In this document: one piece after another, positions 1 to 14,024 of the stretch
Numbering within the stretch: position 1 is the first letter of the stretch
Layout: every line of letters starts with the position of its first letter
Source: Panulirus ornatus
Lineage: Eukaryota; Arthropoda; Malacostraca; Decapoda; Palinuridae
Direction: 5' to 3'
Length of the DNA: 64,000 nucleotides
Assembly: GCF_036320965.1 (NCBI RefSeq)
Contig: NC_092238.1
Location: 17,946,694-18,010,693 of the forward strand
Translations under genes and position numbers: made by a program
The notes under the pieces: generated by a model
Database searches by the model: none
What the model saw: the letters and a program-made list of their open reading frames with translations, nothing else
Told to the model about the DNA's origin: nothing

Positions 1-3000
1 TTGAGTGTGTCTCGTATCGCGGACTGGTGAGTGCATGTTGAGCTTGACTGTGTTGTATCGTGAACTGCTGAGTGCATGTTTAGTTTAAGTGTGTCGTATC
101 GTGAACTGGTGAGTGCATATTAAGCTAGAGTGTGTCTCGTATCGTGGACTGGTGAGTACATGTTAAGCTTGAGTGTGTCTCCTATCGTGGGATGGTGAGT
201 GCATGTTAAGCTTCTTTATGTTGCATCTTGAACTGGTGAGTGCTTGTTAAGCTTGAGTATGATGCATTGTGGACTGGTGAGTGCATGCTAAGATTCACTG
301 CTTCGTATCGTGGACTGGTGAGTGCCTGTTGAGCTTGAGTGTGTCTCGTATCGTGGACTGGTGAGTGCATCTTAAGACTGAGTGTGTCTCGTGTCGTGGA
401 CAGATCAGTGCATGTTAAGCTTGAGTGTGCCGTATCGGGGACTGATAAGTGCATGGCAAGCTTGAGTGTGTCTCGTATCATGGACTGGTGAGTGCATGTT
501 AAGCTTGAGTGTGATGCATCGTTGACTGATGAATGCATGTTTAGCTTCAGTGCGTTGTATCCTGGACTGGTGCGTGCATGTTGAGCTTGGGTATGTCTCA
601 TATCGTGAACTGGTGAGTGCATGGTGAGGTTGAGTGTGTCTCGTATCGTAAACTGATGAGTGCATGTTTAGCTTGAGCATGTCTCGTATCGTGGACCGGT
701 CAGTACACGTTAAGCTTGGGTGTGTCGTATCGTGGACTGGTGAGTGCAGGTTAGCTGAGTGTTTTTCGTATTGTGAACAGGTGAGTGCATGTTGAGCTTG
801 AGTGTCTCGCATCGTTGACTGGTAAGTGCATGTTAAACTTGAGTGTTTCTCTTATCGTGGATTGGTGAATGCATGTTAGGCTTGAGTGTGTCTCGTATCA
901 TGGACTGGTGAGCGCATGTTAAACTTAAGTGTCTCACATAATGGACTGGTGAGTGCATGTTAAGCTTCAGTGTGTCTCATATCATGGACTAGTGCGTGCA
1001 CGTTAGCTTGAGTGTCTCGTATCGTGGACTGGTGAATGCATGTTAAGCTTGAGTGTGGCTCGTATCGTGGTCTGATGAGTGCATGTTAAGCTCGAGTGTG
1101 GCTCGTATCGTGGACTGGTGAGTGCATGTTGAGCTTGCGTGTGTCGTATCGTGAATTAGTGAGTGCATGTTGAGTTTAATTGTGTCATATCGTGAATTAG
1201 TGAATGCATGTTAAGCTTGAATGTGTCTCGCACCGTGGACTGGTGAGTACATATCAAGCTTGCGTGTATCTCTTGTCGTGGAATCATGATGCATGGTAAG
1301 TTTCTTTATGTTGCATCGTGGACTGGTGAGTGCAGGTTAAGCTTGAGTATGATGCATTGTGGACTGGTGAATGCATACTAAGCTTCACTTCGTCGTATCG
1401 CAGGCTGGTGAGTGCATGTTGAGTTTCAGTGTGTCACATATCGTGAACTGGTGAGTGTATGTTGAGCTTGAGTGTGTCTTGTGTCGTGGACGGGCCAGTG
1501 CGTATTAAGCTTGAGTGTGTCGTATCGGGGACTGCTGAGTGCATGGTAAGTTTGAAAGTGTCTTGTATCGTGGACTGGTGAGTGCATGATAAGCTTGTTT
1601 GTGTTGCATTGTGGACTGGTGTGTGCACGATAAGCTTGTGTTTGTGTTGCATCGTGGACTGGTGTGTGCATATTAAGTTTGAGTGTAATGCATCGTGGAC
1701 TGACAAGTGCATGTTAAACTTCAGTGCGTTGTATCCTGGCCTGGTGTGTGCATACTGAGCTTGAGTATGTCTCATATCATGAACTGGTGAGTGCATGTTG
1801 AGCTTGAGTGTGTCTCGTTTCATGGACTGATGAGTACATGCTAAGCTTGAGCGTGTCTCGTATCGTGGACAGGTCAGTACATGTTAAGCTTGAGTGTCGT
1901 ATCGTGGACTGGTAAGTGCATGTTAAGTTGAGTGTGTTTCGTATCGTGAACAGGTGAATGCATGTTGAGCTTGAGTGTCTCACATCGTTGATTGTTAAGT
2001 GTGTGTTAAGCTTGAGTGTGTCTCGTATCGTGGACTGGTGAGTGCATATCAACCATTAGTGTGTAGTATCATGGGCCGGTGAGTGCATGTTAAGCTTGAG
2101 TGTCTCGTATCGTGGACTGGTGAGTGCATGTTGAGCTTGAGTGTGTCGTATTGTGGCCTGGTGAGTGCATGTTAAGCTTGAGTGTGTCTCGTATCGTGGG
2201 ATGGTGAGTGCGTGTTAAGCTTGAATGTGTCTCGTATCGCGGACTGGTGAGCACATGTTAAAACTTGAGTGTGTCGCATTGTGGACTGGAGTGTGCATGT
2301 AAAGCTCGAGTGTGTCTCGTATCATGAGCTGGTGAGTGCATATTAAGCTTGAGTGCATCGTTGCCTGGTGAATGCATGTTAAGCTTCAGTATGTCTCGTA
2401 TCGAGGACTGGTGAGTGCATGTTAAGCTTGAGTGTGTCTCGTATCATGGGGTGGTGAGTGCATACTAAGCTTAATTGTGTCTCGTATCATGTACTGTTGA
2501 GTGCATGTTAAGCTTGAGTATATCTTATCATGGACTGGAGAGTGCATGTTGAGCTTCAGTGTGTCTCGTACCGTTTACTGGTCAGTGAATGTTAAGCTTG
2601 AGTGTGTCGTATCGTGGGCTGGTGAGTTCCTGTTGAGTTTGAGAGTGTCTCGTATCGTGAACTGGTGAGTGCATGTTGAGCTTAAGTGTCTCGCATCGTG
2701 GAATGGTGAGTGCATGTTAAGCTGGACTGTGTCTCGTATCTTGAACTGGTGAGTGCATGTTAGGCTTGAGTGTATATCGTATCGTGGTCTGGTGAGGGCA
2801 TGTTATGCTTGAGTGTGCCTGGATAGTTGGATAGTGAGTGCATGTTAAGCTTGAGGGTCTCGCATCGTGGACTGGTACCTGCATGTTAAGCTTGTGTATC
2901 TCGTATCGTGGACTGGTGAGTTCATGTTAAGCTTGTGTGTGTTGCATCGTGGACTAGTGAGTAAATGTTAAGTTTGAGTGTGTCTCGTATCGTGGAATGG

Positions 3001-3058
3001 TGAGTGCGTGTTAAGCTTGAGTGTGTCTTGTGTCGTGGACTGGTGATTGCATGTTGAA
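1..3058. repeat. 43-bp minisatellite, diverged, about 70 copies
   Basis: Tandem units share the core TGGTGAGTGCATGTTAAGCT followed by a GAGTGTGTCTCGTATCGTGG-like half; the full unit is 43 bp, with 40-41 bp forms that lack a TC. The array already runs at the window's left edge, so its true length is unknown. Neighbouring units differ at many positions, which points to an old array. Longer-range duplication is visible (see findings). The antisense open frames of 80-140 codons inside it cycle through the unit and are not genes. Confidence 0.95.
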
Positions 3059-3540
3059 CGAAGATTTGTTTCGAGATAGATTAGTTAGTTTGTTGTGTTC
3101 TCACAAGGCACCGACCCCAGCTAGACCTGGTGCGCCTTATGTGCTTCGCTTGCTGAGCGAGGTGTGAGCGCCGGGGGGAAGTGAGGGTGCGGTGAGGGAA
3201 GTGTGCAGTAAACGAGGAAGTGCTCGCGGAAGGAAGTGTCTAGTGAAGGAAGGTTGCGGTGAAAGACGAATGCAATGAGGGAAGGGCTGAAGAGAACTGA
3301 GCGCAGTTAGGGAGGAGTGCACTTTTGTATGTGCCTTGAAAGACGAGTGTAGTGGAGGAAGCGTACAACAGAACACCAGTAGAATGAATGAAGACTGCGT
3401 TCAAAGGCGAATGAAGCAGAGGAGTGTGCTGAAAGACCAGTACAGTGTAGGAAGAGTGTGAGATGAGAGGGAAGTAATTAAACAACAAAAGACCGCTGTT
3501 CCTCTCGAGGCTACTTGTGATAGAATAATGGATGAGAAAC
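3059..3540. other. Purine-rich low-copy spacer
   Basis: G/A-rich sequence with loose, irregular AGTGNAGGAAG-like repetition and no convincing coding potential. The last 60 bases or so (about 3480-3540) contain a CTCGAGGCTACTTGTGATAG block that resembles sequence at 24905-24945, so the spacer probably ends in a decayed element fragment. Confidence 0.5.
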
Positions 3541-3960
3541 ATAAACCTTGGTGTGGCCAGGGTAGGAGATATAGACCCTTGTATATCCAGGTAGGAAATA
3601 TAGACCCTGGTATGGCCAGGTAGGAAATATAGACCCTGGTATGGCCAGGATAGGAGATATAGACCCGTGTATGGTCAGGATAGGAGATATAGACCCTGGT
3701 ATATCCAGGTAGGAAATATAGACCCTGGTATATCCAGGTAGGAAATATAGACCCTGGTATATCCAGGTAGGAAATATTGACCCTGGTATGGCCAGGTTGG
3801 AAATATAGACCCTGGTATGGCCAGGATAGGAGATATAGACCCGTGTATGGTCAGGATAGGAGATACAGATCCTAGTATGGCCAGATCAGAGATATAGACC
3901 TTGGTATGGCCAGGTTAGGACACATAACTTTCTGTGGCCAGGGTAGGAGACAGACACTAG
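3541..3960. repeat. 29-31 bp minisatellite, about 14 copies
   Basis: The core GACCCTGGTATGGCCAGG is followed by a TAGGAAATATA or ATAGGAGATATA half, giving alternating 29- and 31-bp units. The last units decay into GTGTGGCTAAGGCAGGAGA-like forms before the array ends. Confidence 0.9.
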
Positions 3961-4600
3961 TGTGGCTAAGGCAGGAGAGACAGACACTAGTATGGCCAGG
4001 CTGGGAAAGCGAGTATATGAGGATAATGTCAATAAAGGAAGACACAGTCAGGAGTCTGATGTGAAGTGTTCATCTGGTGTTTTGAAGTTCTGTTGCTGGC
4101 AGTTCATTTCATCTGTTGACGATCCTGTCAAAGAGGAAGTTGTTTACTCACGAGTTTGTATCCGTCGCTGAGGTAAAGTTAGACGTAGTTACTTAGATCA
4201 AGACTGTCGGAGCCTTCCTGTATCAGCTTGCGTCTTAACTTTCTTTTTTCTTAAGTAAATAAGTTAAGGTCATCAAGAAAGCTCTTGTATAATGTGAATG
4301 TGATACATGTTGATTGTGTCATGATAAGTAGACTGATAAGAGGCGAATGATTGCGTCGAAAATCAAACTATGAATCGTTACTCAAGTTGTGATCATCTTC
4401 ATGATCTAGTCTTGTCCCCGGTAATGTTGCCAGCTACGGCCGTCAGGATGGCTGGGCAACAATATCCGGACAGAGATATGAATTATTCTGAGCCTCGCTC
4501 ACCTGTGCTACAATGGCAGATTTCCGCCATTGTGGAACTCTGCCACTAGCTAGTGACACATTTTTGGCTTTCCTCATAGTTTTCTAATGAAATTAATCAA
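3961..4600. other. Low-copy spacer with a small element fragment
   Basis: No gene recognised. A 69-codon open frame at 3962-4171 starts in decayed minisatellite and has no recognisable motif. About 4110-4230 resembles the sequence at 25278-25365 (see separate entry); the remainder is unassigned. Confidence 0.4.
4105..4235 (-). mobile_element. Short CR1-like LINE 3' fragment (tentative)
   Basis: The block CACGAGTTTGTATCC and, 45 bases later, GATCAAGACTGTCGGAGCCT closely match CACGAGTTTGTATCC and GATCAAGATTGCCCAAGCCT at 25278-25355 in the same order and similar spacing. The latter lies in a better preserved antisense CR1-like fragment, so this is probably the same element's 3' region. It is too short to show any protein domain. 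Confidence 0.4.
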
Positions 4601-4920
4601 GACTGCGGAACTTATCAAGACCTTCCGAACTTTCCCGGACCTGCCGAACTTATCAGGACCTGCTTCACTTACCAGAACCTACCGAATTTAACAGGACCCA
4701 CCTAACTTTCCCGGACCTGCCGAACTTTTCCGGACCTACCAAACTTACCAGGACCTACCGAACTTACCAGGACCTACCGAACTTACGAGGACCTGCCGAA
4801 CTTACCAGGACCTGCCGAACTTACCAGGACCTGCCGAATTTATCAGGACCTGCCGAACTTTCCAGGACCTGCCAAACTGATGATCTACCGAACTTCCCAG
4901 GAGTAGCCGAAAGTTTCAAG
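4601..4920. repeat. 19-bp minisatellite, about 17 copies
   Basis: The unit is CCTGCCGAACTTACCAGGA with variants ACCTACC, TTATC and TTTCC. The edges are more diverged than the centre (about 4730-4830). Confidence 0.9.
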
Positions 4921-7140
4921 AGTTGCCGAACTTGTAATGACCTATCGTTAATTTTGACGGTATATGTTGATGGTGGACGACGATGAAAGGTTGTAGAATG
5001 TCATCATGAGGCAACAGCGGGACTCGAGCAGGTGTAACAGTTATGTATTCAGTGGTAAGTATGGGGAAAGACAAAATGATTTACGATATTAACCCTATTT
5101 TCATCGTCGTTAACCAGGTCGCCATTATCCGTGAGAAATGCTCTCTTGCTTCTGACTTAAGCACGGATTTACATGAGACGAAAACGAGAGAAGAGGGAGT
5201 GTGGTGAGAGATTCCTCGGCTCTGGACGCGCTACAGCTTGGCAAGCTGACCACAATGATTGTAGTGTGGTGGTTCCTGGCTCCTCTGCCCTGACGGCATC
5301 TGCCCCGCCTGGAGTGATACACATCTTCATTATCAGTGTTTCAAAGATGTTCTCATGAATGACATTTGTAAATGTCATTATTATCTTAATGAAGACGTGT
5401 ATGTTCAAGGAGAAGCGGTATATTGAAAGTTAGGATTTCTCGACAGAAGTGTCGATAGTGTTATGGGTAATGAAGCCAGTGTTTTACTTTAGTGCAACCA
5501 TTACGTTTTTCCTATTCATTTCTTTTTTATTGTTTACTATTTACGTTACTGTAAGTGGTTTGTGTAGATGTATTACTTATGTTATTGTATTGTGAAAGAA
5601 TCTCCCAGACACAGGCTGATGGCACAGGAAGTCAGGCTGGGGAAGTGTGTGTCTGAACATGGAAGATAACCCAACCATGACGTGCCACAGGTTAACACAA
5701 GAGGGGCCGCAGGGAGACACCTTGATGATGGTTGTTGTCACATGTGAGGATGGTAGTGGTAGTACCTACCCGGCCGCCTGGTGGTGACTGGCTCAGAATG
5801 AACCTGCCGCACTAGATGGTCTCCCTCACCACAAGCAATTACCCAACATGAGCAGTTAGGCCCAGTAGCCAGAAGTGGCCCCAGACGCCGGAGTTTATGT
5901 ACACAAGAACCTTTACTACAGCCATGAATCCATAGTTCTGTGGCCATTCTAAGATCTGGTACATTAATGACAACTTAAAGGAAATCAACACATGTACACA
6001 TACTTTGTGTACATGAAATGTTCTTTACCGTTGGCGTTAACGGTATCACCAAACAGGATGGTGCGTTAGTAGCTGGTTGTGAGTGCGGGTCGTCCTGTCT
6101 GATGCCCGGGTCTCCTGCATGCCTCTCTCATCTTGTAGGTGTTTCCCAGTTTCTGTAGCGGATCTGGAACTATGGTAAGATCAAAGTTACAGTCGTCTTG
6201 TGGTTGAGAGCATCATAGACATCATGTCTTGCTGTGATACGAAGACCAGTACATATATGCTGAGCTTGGAAGACAAGACATAATTTTCATTGACTTTTTA
6301 TGTATTTCTTGTACTCAGGTGTGACGAATTCTTTACGTTGTAGTGTTACGATTGTTTGCAGTTGTTAGTGTGGGTACTAACGTCTTAATACTGTAGAGTC
6401 AAAGTGTCTGATACTGTTGTTGTAGGCACTAACGTCATCAGACTGGAGTTACAAAATTGTTTGCTATTGTTGTTGTAGTTGCTACTGGACAATGCTGTTG
6501 TCGTCGCTGGTGCATCTGGCGGTCCTGATGGTGTACGCACCAAGGCATGTCTTCTGACTCCTTGTGTCACAACATCTTGGAGTCATGACACATGGGATGC
6601 AGGGTGATGACAGAAGCCTTCAGACACTTGCCTTAGGTTGGGACACCTGTATGAGGGACAACTGCATGAGTCTCGTCATGAGCTTGATGGCCCACCAGTC
6701 GAGTCTTAATTGTATTGAGAATTAAATTGAATTTTGAAAAAAGACGAAAATATTATCATAAGACATTTAGTTGCAGAAAACCAACATCCTGCTAATATTA
6801 GAGCCTGTGATGTGAGCAAATTTTGAAGTCATAAATTATAGCTTCGTAAAATTGGAATACCTGTCAAACAACAGTTATTGAGTCCCATGTCTGTAATTCC
6901 CTCGGGCAAGTGGCTTCGTCACCTGGGGTCATGGTATCACGCAGTGTAGCAGCGCGAGACCCTGAGAGGAAGTGACGGCGGATGCAAGTTCTTTACTAAA
7001 CCGTAAAATGTATCCTTACAGACGCCTGAAATGTTCAACTGAATAAACTAACAACTGCTATATTATCATAAACAGTTTCCTCGACAATTTGGTAAGGTTC
7101 AGGAGGCAAGAAAAATATGCTGTCGTGAAAGGTGATGAAA
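4921..7140. other. Low-copy DNA, nothing recognised
   Basis: About 2.2 kb of AT-moderate sequence with no tandem repeat, no recognisable transposon domain and only short open frames (61-79 codons) without motifs. Introns, regulatory DNA or heavily decayed repeats could lie here, but the sequence does not show which. Confidence 0.4.
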
Positions 7141-7250
7141 AATTCTAATGATAAGATCCAGGACAGACGACCTTGATGTCGACACCAGCACCCATGATCA
7201 GTGGGCCAGGGCAGACGACCATGCTGTCGACACCAGTACCCATGATCTGT
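7141..7250. repeat. Two tandem copies of a roughly 50-bp unit
   Basis: Two adjacent units share CAGACGACC, TGTCGACACCAG and ACCCATGATC in order. A third copy sits 500 bp away at 7746-7794, inside a CR1-like fragment. Confidence 0.75.
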
Positions 7251-7507
7251 GTATCCCTGAAAAGAAAGTCAACTGAGGCAGAGTGGGTCTTAGGATCTGC
7301 ATTTAACTGTCACTTTCAAGGTAGTGGGTATTTCACTGAAAACTAACTCTCCCAGCAAACTGGATCTGTTGAGTCTAACACTCACCATAAGATGAGTGCT
7401 TCATGTATATCAATGCACAGGTACTGACTCATGGTATAATGTTGCCCCTGACAGAGTGAATGTGTCAGTGTAACTCTTAGTTGCAGTGAGTCAGTGTGCC
7501 ATTGTAG

Positions 7508-7536
7508 GTGTCACACTCAGTGAGTGAGTGTGACAC
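7508..7536. repeat. Perfect 12-bp inverted repeat, 5-nt loop
   Basis: GTGTCACACTCA at 7508-7519 pairs perfectly with TGAGTGTGACAC at 7525-7536 around the loop GTGAG. It sits in a CACTC/GAGTG-rich patch (7440-7555) that repeats the same words less regularly. I have no evidence that it is functional. Confidence 0.8.
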
Positions 7537-7554
7537 TGTAATTGTCACACTCAT

Positions 7555-8082
7555 TAAGGACACCGCAAGAGGGCTATTGGCCCATGCTAGGCAGGTCCTG
7601 AGTCTGTCCACCCGACAACCAACCGCCTGAACCCATCAACATATTATCCAACCTTCGTTTAAACCTTCCCAAAGACCCACGTAGCTTCTACTCCTGTACT
7701 TGGCAGCTTGTTCCATAAATCTGCTACCTTATTCCCCAACCAATGATAAGAGCCAGGGCAGACGACCTTGCTGTCGACACCAGCACCCATGATCCCACCT
7801 GAATCTAGTTTTTTCTAATTTAAATCCATTATTTGTTGCCCTATCCGGTGTTGCCGCTCTAAGAACTTTATTCATGTTACCTTTGTTAATGCCCTTCACT
7901 CATTTAAAAACTTCAATCATATCCCCTCTAGCCCTCCTCCTCTTAAGTGAAAGTAAATTAATTATTTTTTAACCTTTTTTCATAAGTGAGATTTCTAATT
8001 CAAGGATAATTTTGGTTATTCGCCTTTATACTCTCTCAAAACAGTCTATATCATCTGCATAGTAGTTATATTTATATTCATT
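7555..8082 (-). mobile_element. CR1-like LINE, C-terminal end of ORF2 (part 2 of a split copy)
   Basis: Read on the minus strand, this gives a recognisable tail of a CR1-type ORF2: [13 protein letters not shown], then LLSLKRRRARGDMIEVFK, KGINKGNMNKVL, and GNKVADLWNKLPS, with in-frame stops and frameshifts. The RGDMIEVFK and LWNKLP words are hallmarks of the post-RT region of CR1 elements. The remainder of the same element, from the endonuclease to the end of the RT, lies at 11280-13975 in the same orientation; the two are separated by an RTE-like insertion. The 7746-7794 stretch inside it matches the unit repeated at 7141-7250 and looks intrusive. No intact protein is encoded. Confidence 0.8.
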
Positions 8083-10320
<2,238 letters not shown>

Positions 10321-11279
10321 ACACCTGATCCAAACATCCTCTACCACAACCCTTTGTAATCTGCCCACCTTCCACGTTTCTCTTGCCATAAGCATCTTTT
10401 GCGCAAGCCATCACTGCTTCCCTAAATACATCCCATTCCTCCCCTATTCCCCTTACCTCCTTTGTTCTCACCTTTTTTCATTCTGTGCTCAGTCTCTCCT
10501 GGTACTTCTTCACACAAGTCTCCTTCCCAAGCTCACTTACTCTCACCACTCTCTTCACCCCAACATTCTCTCTTCTTTTCTGAAAACCTCTACAAATCTT
10601 CACCTTCGCTTCCACAAGATAATGATCAGACATCCCTCCAGTTGCACCTTTCAGCACATTAATATCCAAAAGTCTCTCTTTCGCGCGCCTATCAATTAAC
10701 ACGTAATCCAATAACGCTCTCTGGCCATCTCTTTTACTTACATACGTATACTTATGTATATCTCTCTTTTTAAACCAGGTATTCCCAATCACCAGTTCTT
10801 TTTCAGCACATAAATCTATAAGCTCTTCACCATTTCCATTTACAACACTGAACACCCCATGTACACCAATTATTCCCTCAACTGCCACATTACTCACCTT
10901 TATATTCAAATCACCCATCACTGTAACCTGGTCTCGTGCATCAAAACCGCTAACACACTCACTCAGCTGCTCCCAAAACACTTGCCTCTCATGATCTTTC
11001 TTCTCATGCCCAGGTGCCTATGCACCAATAATCACCCATCTCTCTCCATCCACTTTCAGTTTTATCCATATCAATCTAGAGTTTACTTTCTTACTCTCTA
11101 TCACATACTCCCACAACTCCTGTTTCAGGAGTAATGCTACTCCTTCCCTTGCTCTTTTCCTTTCAGTAACCCCTGACTTTACTCCCAAGACATTCCCAAA
11201 CCACTCTTCCCCTTTGCCCTTGAGCTTCGTTTCACTCAGAGCCAAAACATCCAGGTTCCTTGCCTCAAACATACTACCT
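10321..11279 (-). mobile_element. Inverted, internally deleted RTE-like copy (fold-back arm)
   Basis: Minus-strand reading from 11279 downwards repeats the endonuclease: LALSETKLKGKGEEW, then a stop, GDLNIKVSNVAVEG, LLDYVLIDRRAKE and MSDHYLVEAKVK, then ACAKDAYGKRN. At about 10347 it jumps over roughly 780 bp of the other arm straight into the RT word GRGCLDQV. It therefore lacks the linker and the first RT blocks. It carries the same in-frame TAG after WVIIGA as the sense arm, but not that arm's second stop. The outer end at 11279 is a 5' truncation; beyond it the host CR1-like element resumes. Confidence 0.88.
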
Positions 11280-11709
11280 AAACATAATAATAAGCATAAT
11301 CCAAATGTGGGCTAACCAACACAAGATAAAGTTGCAGTAATACTCTTGGAGTTTTATTGCTAACAGTCTTATTGCTAGACTTTAATATCTAATTAGCCTT
11401 ATTACCCACTCTGATACATTGTTGCCGCGCCTTAAGATCCTTGCTCACCAGTACACCTGAATCTCTTTCACATTATTTTTTACCGATAGTAATATTGTCC
11501 AGTTTGTAATTAGTGTTCCTGTCATTACCCACAGTAAGTGTTATGCATTCATTTATGTTGAATTCCATTTTTCATGTACCCGCCCATTCTGATAATCTAT
11601 TTAAGTCCCTTTGTAAATTCACTGAGTTTTCAACTGAGTCAATTACGGCGTATATTTGTATCATCGGCAAATTTACTTAAGTCGCTGGTTATTCCCATAT
11701 TCAAATTGT

Positions 11710-11806
<97 letters not shown>

Positions 11807-12720
11807 ACAAAAACGGCCCCAAGACTGACTCCTGAGGAACACCACTGGCTACATTGCCTTAGTCCGACGTACGTATTTCCGTTGATGCATACCCTCTATA
11901 TTCTGTTAGTGAGCCGCGCCCTAATCTAACTATATACACAACCCCCGATGCCGTGTGCCGCTATTTTTCTAAACAGACGATTATAAGGTACTGTCAAAAG
12001 CCTTGGTTAAGGCTAAGTGTACAGTATCATAACTCTTAACTTGATCAACAGTTTCAAATACCTTATTAAAGAAGGAGAGAAGGTTACTGAGACATGACTT
12101 CCCTTTTGTAAACCCATATTGAGAATCCCTAATGAGATCATGATTCTCCTAGTGTTCCCGTATCTTGTCCGCTATAATGGATTCGAGGAATTTCCCCACA
12201 GCAGATGTCAAGCTGACAGGACGATAATTAGAGGTAATGGATCTATCGCCTTTCTTAAGATGGGAACGACATTTGCTGTCCTTCATTGATTAGGAACCAC
12301 ACCTAATCCAGAGAATGTTTAAACACATTTAAAAGCGGAACTCTTACTTCCTCCTTACATTCTTTCTTTCAAGACCCTCACATAAATACCATCTGGCCCA
12401 GGACTCGTTTACTTTTGATCGATCTACTTGTTTCAAAATATCAAATTTATTCATTTCTATTCATCGTATAGCTTCCCGCTTTCGTACCCTCTGTACTGTA
12501 AATTTACTCTGGCATCGGAATGTTTGTGTTCTCCTCCTACGTTAATCTTGGTATGAAGTGATTGTTTAAAACTTGATACATTTCAATCTTACTATCAACT
12601 ATCTACCAGAATGCCATGTGATGGGTCTAATTTCCTCCCTAACCTTCGTTCTGCACATTCGGAAAAATCGTTTAGCAGTGTTTAACGCTTCGTTAGCCGT
12701 CTTAATTTCGTAATTTCTCT
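11280..12720 (-). mobile_element. CR1-like LINE, reverse transcriptase region (part 1 of split copy)
   Basis: Minus-strand reading gives a degenerate CR1 RT. From the 5' side: a GPDGI-like block near 12385 (decayed to WARWY by frameshift), NMGLQKGSHVSVTF near 12100, an AFD-K-like block at about 12000, a GVPQESVLGP-like block at about 11835, then the AT tract, then INNLNMGITSDLSKFADDT (about 11690), where FADD holds the catalytic aspartates. EFNINECITLTVGND and RDLGVLVSKDLKARQQC follow. The RT thumb ends at LYLVLVSPHLDYA (about 11300), exactly where the RTE-like insertion starts; the sequence continues at 8082. Many stops and frameshifts make it non-functional. Confidence 0.85.
11713..11803. 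repeat. (AT)n microsatellite inside the CR1 RT gene, 91 bp
   Basis: Pure TA tract lying between the QESVLGP and FADD codons of the antisense CR1-like RT. The element normally has a short LFVIYIND-type stretch here, so a natural ATATAT coding run probably seeded the expansion. Confidence 0.95.
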
Positions 12721-13975
12721 TAGCGTTCCTAATCTCTGATTTTACTATTCTCTCAATTTGTGTCAGCTGATCAGTAAACTGTGGTTCCCCCGTTTTGCCT
12801 TGTTGTACAAACCTTTCCTCTGCCCTATAAAGTGTTTTATTGTATTATTTAGCCATTTTGGGTCATTATTGTTAGTCCGTTCTTGCCTGTATGGAATATT
12901 CAACTCTTGTCCGTTTATCATCGACTGGAGCCCTTCTACGGCAACTTCCACGCTGTTAATGGTCTCCCCTGCCTCATCCACACTTGACCTGACACTACCG
13001 TTAAGGTAATCTGAGTCACCTGACTGACCTGACCTCACACCACCTGCACTGCTTGGTCCGTCTGATCTCGCCTCACCTTCATTGAGTCCCACCCAATCAA
13101 CACAAGCAAGGTATCTACGTAGCCTCGCAAAGTTGGCCTTACGAAAGTCGGGAACGACCATTTCATTCTCCTTCCTATTTACATCCTTCATCGTATTGAA
13201 TCTTATTTCCTTGTGGTCACTATTATCTTACTGTCTTCCCACCTCAACTTCATCTGTGAGGTTGTTTGTATTTGTCAGTAACAAATCTAAAATGTTATCA
13301 TCTCTGGTCACCTCAGAAATGTGCTGTGTTAGAAAACAAGCTTGGATTGTCTTCATAAATTCCTCTGACTCAACATCTCCCGTATTATCTTCCCAGTTGA
13401 TTGTACAGAAGTTGACATCACCTAGAATACATACATTTTGATCACAAGTTTTCCTGATTTCGTCCCATAAAAGTCCCCCTCCACCAAGACTATGTAATCT
13501 GTGGGTCTGTATAATACTCCTAATAAAAAACCTTTCATTGTTTTCATCTATTTCAACCCAAATCGATTCTGGTTTTTTTGTTACTTTAATGTCACTATTG
13601 TTACAGCTCTTAATACTGTCCCTAATATAAAGTGCTACCTCACCTCCTCTCCTCTCCTTCCTATCAGACGTACAAAGTTTGTATCCATTAACAGAAAACT
13701 CTGACAACAGATCTCCTTCTACTTTCCTCCATGTTTCACGTCAACATACAATACCTGTAGGTTTGGTGCTCACTATCGTCCACAAATGATCCATCTTCTT
13801 TCTTCAACTCCTACAATGTGTAAAGTATACATTAAGTCCTTTATGATTACCTACATTACCTCCCTTTCTTTGCTTGTATTTCTTAACACTTCCTAGACTA
13901 GGTTTTTCTCGGCATTTATGTCCCTGACCTCTGACCCTCGTTCCTTGACCCAAACCATCTAACTCGCGCGCATGT
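12721..13975 (-). pseudogene. CR1-like ORF2 endonuclease and linker, broken
   Basis: Minus-strand protein of the split CR1-like copy. From about 13860: GLNVYFTHCRS (the N-RSL start of the endonuclease), FSVNGYKLCTSDRKERRGG with VALYIRD (about 13660), SIWVEID (about 13560), VCILGDVNF-TINW with the GD(V/F)N metal-site motif (about 13430), ILDLLLTN (about 13270), then a stop, then SDHKEIRF (about 13210) with the SDH catalytic triplet. A linker with NEMVVPDFRKANFARLR and WVGLNEGEARS follows to 12763. A stop between GRQ and DNSDHK splits it into open stretches of 159 and 142 codons. Residues around the metal site are preserved, but the chain as a whole is not intact. Confidence 0.85.
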
Positions 13976-13985
13976 GTGCGCGCTC

Positions 13986-14022
<37 letters not shown>
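13976..14022. repeat. CG/GT alternating tract
   Basis: GCGCGC and CGCGTG words pass into (GT)n, an alternating purine-pyrimidine run at the 5' edge of the CR1-like copy. Confidence 0.9.
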
Positions 14023-14024
<2 letters not shown>

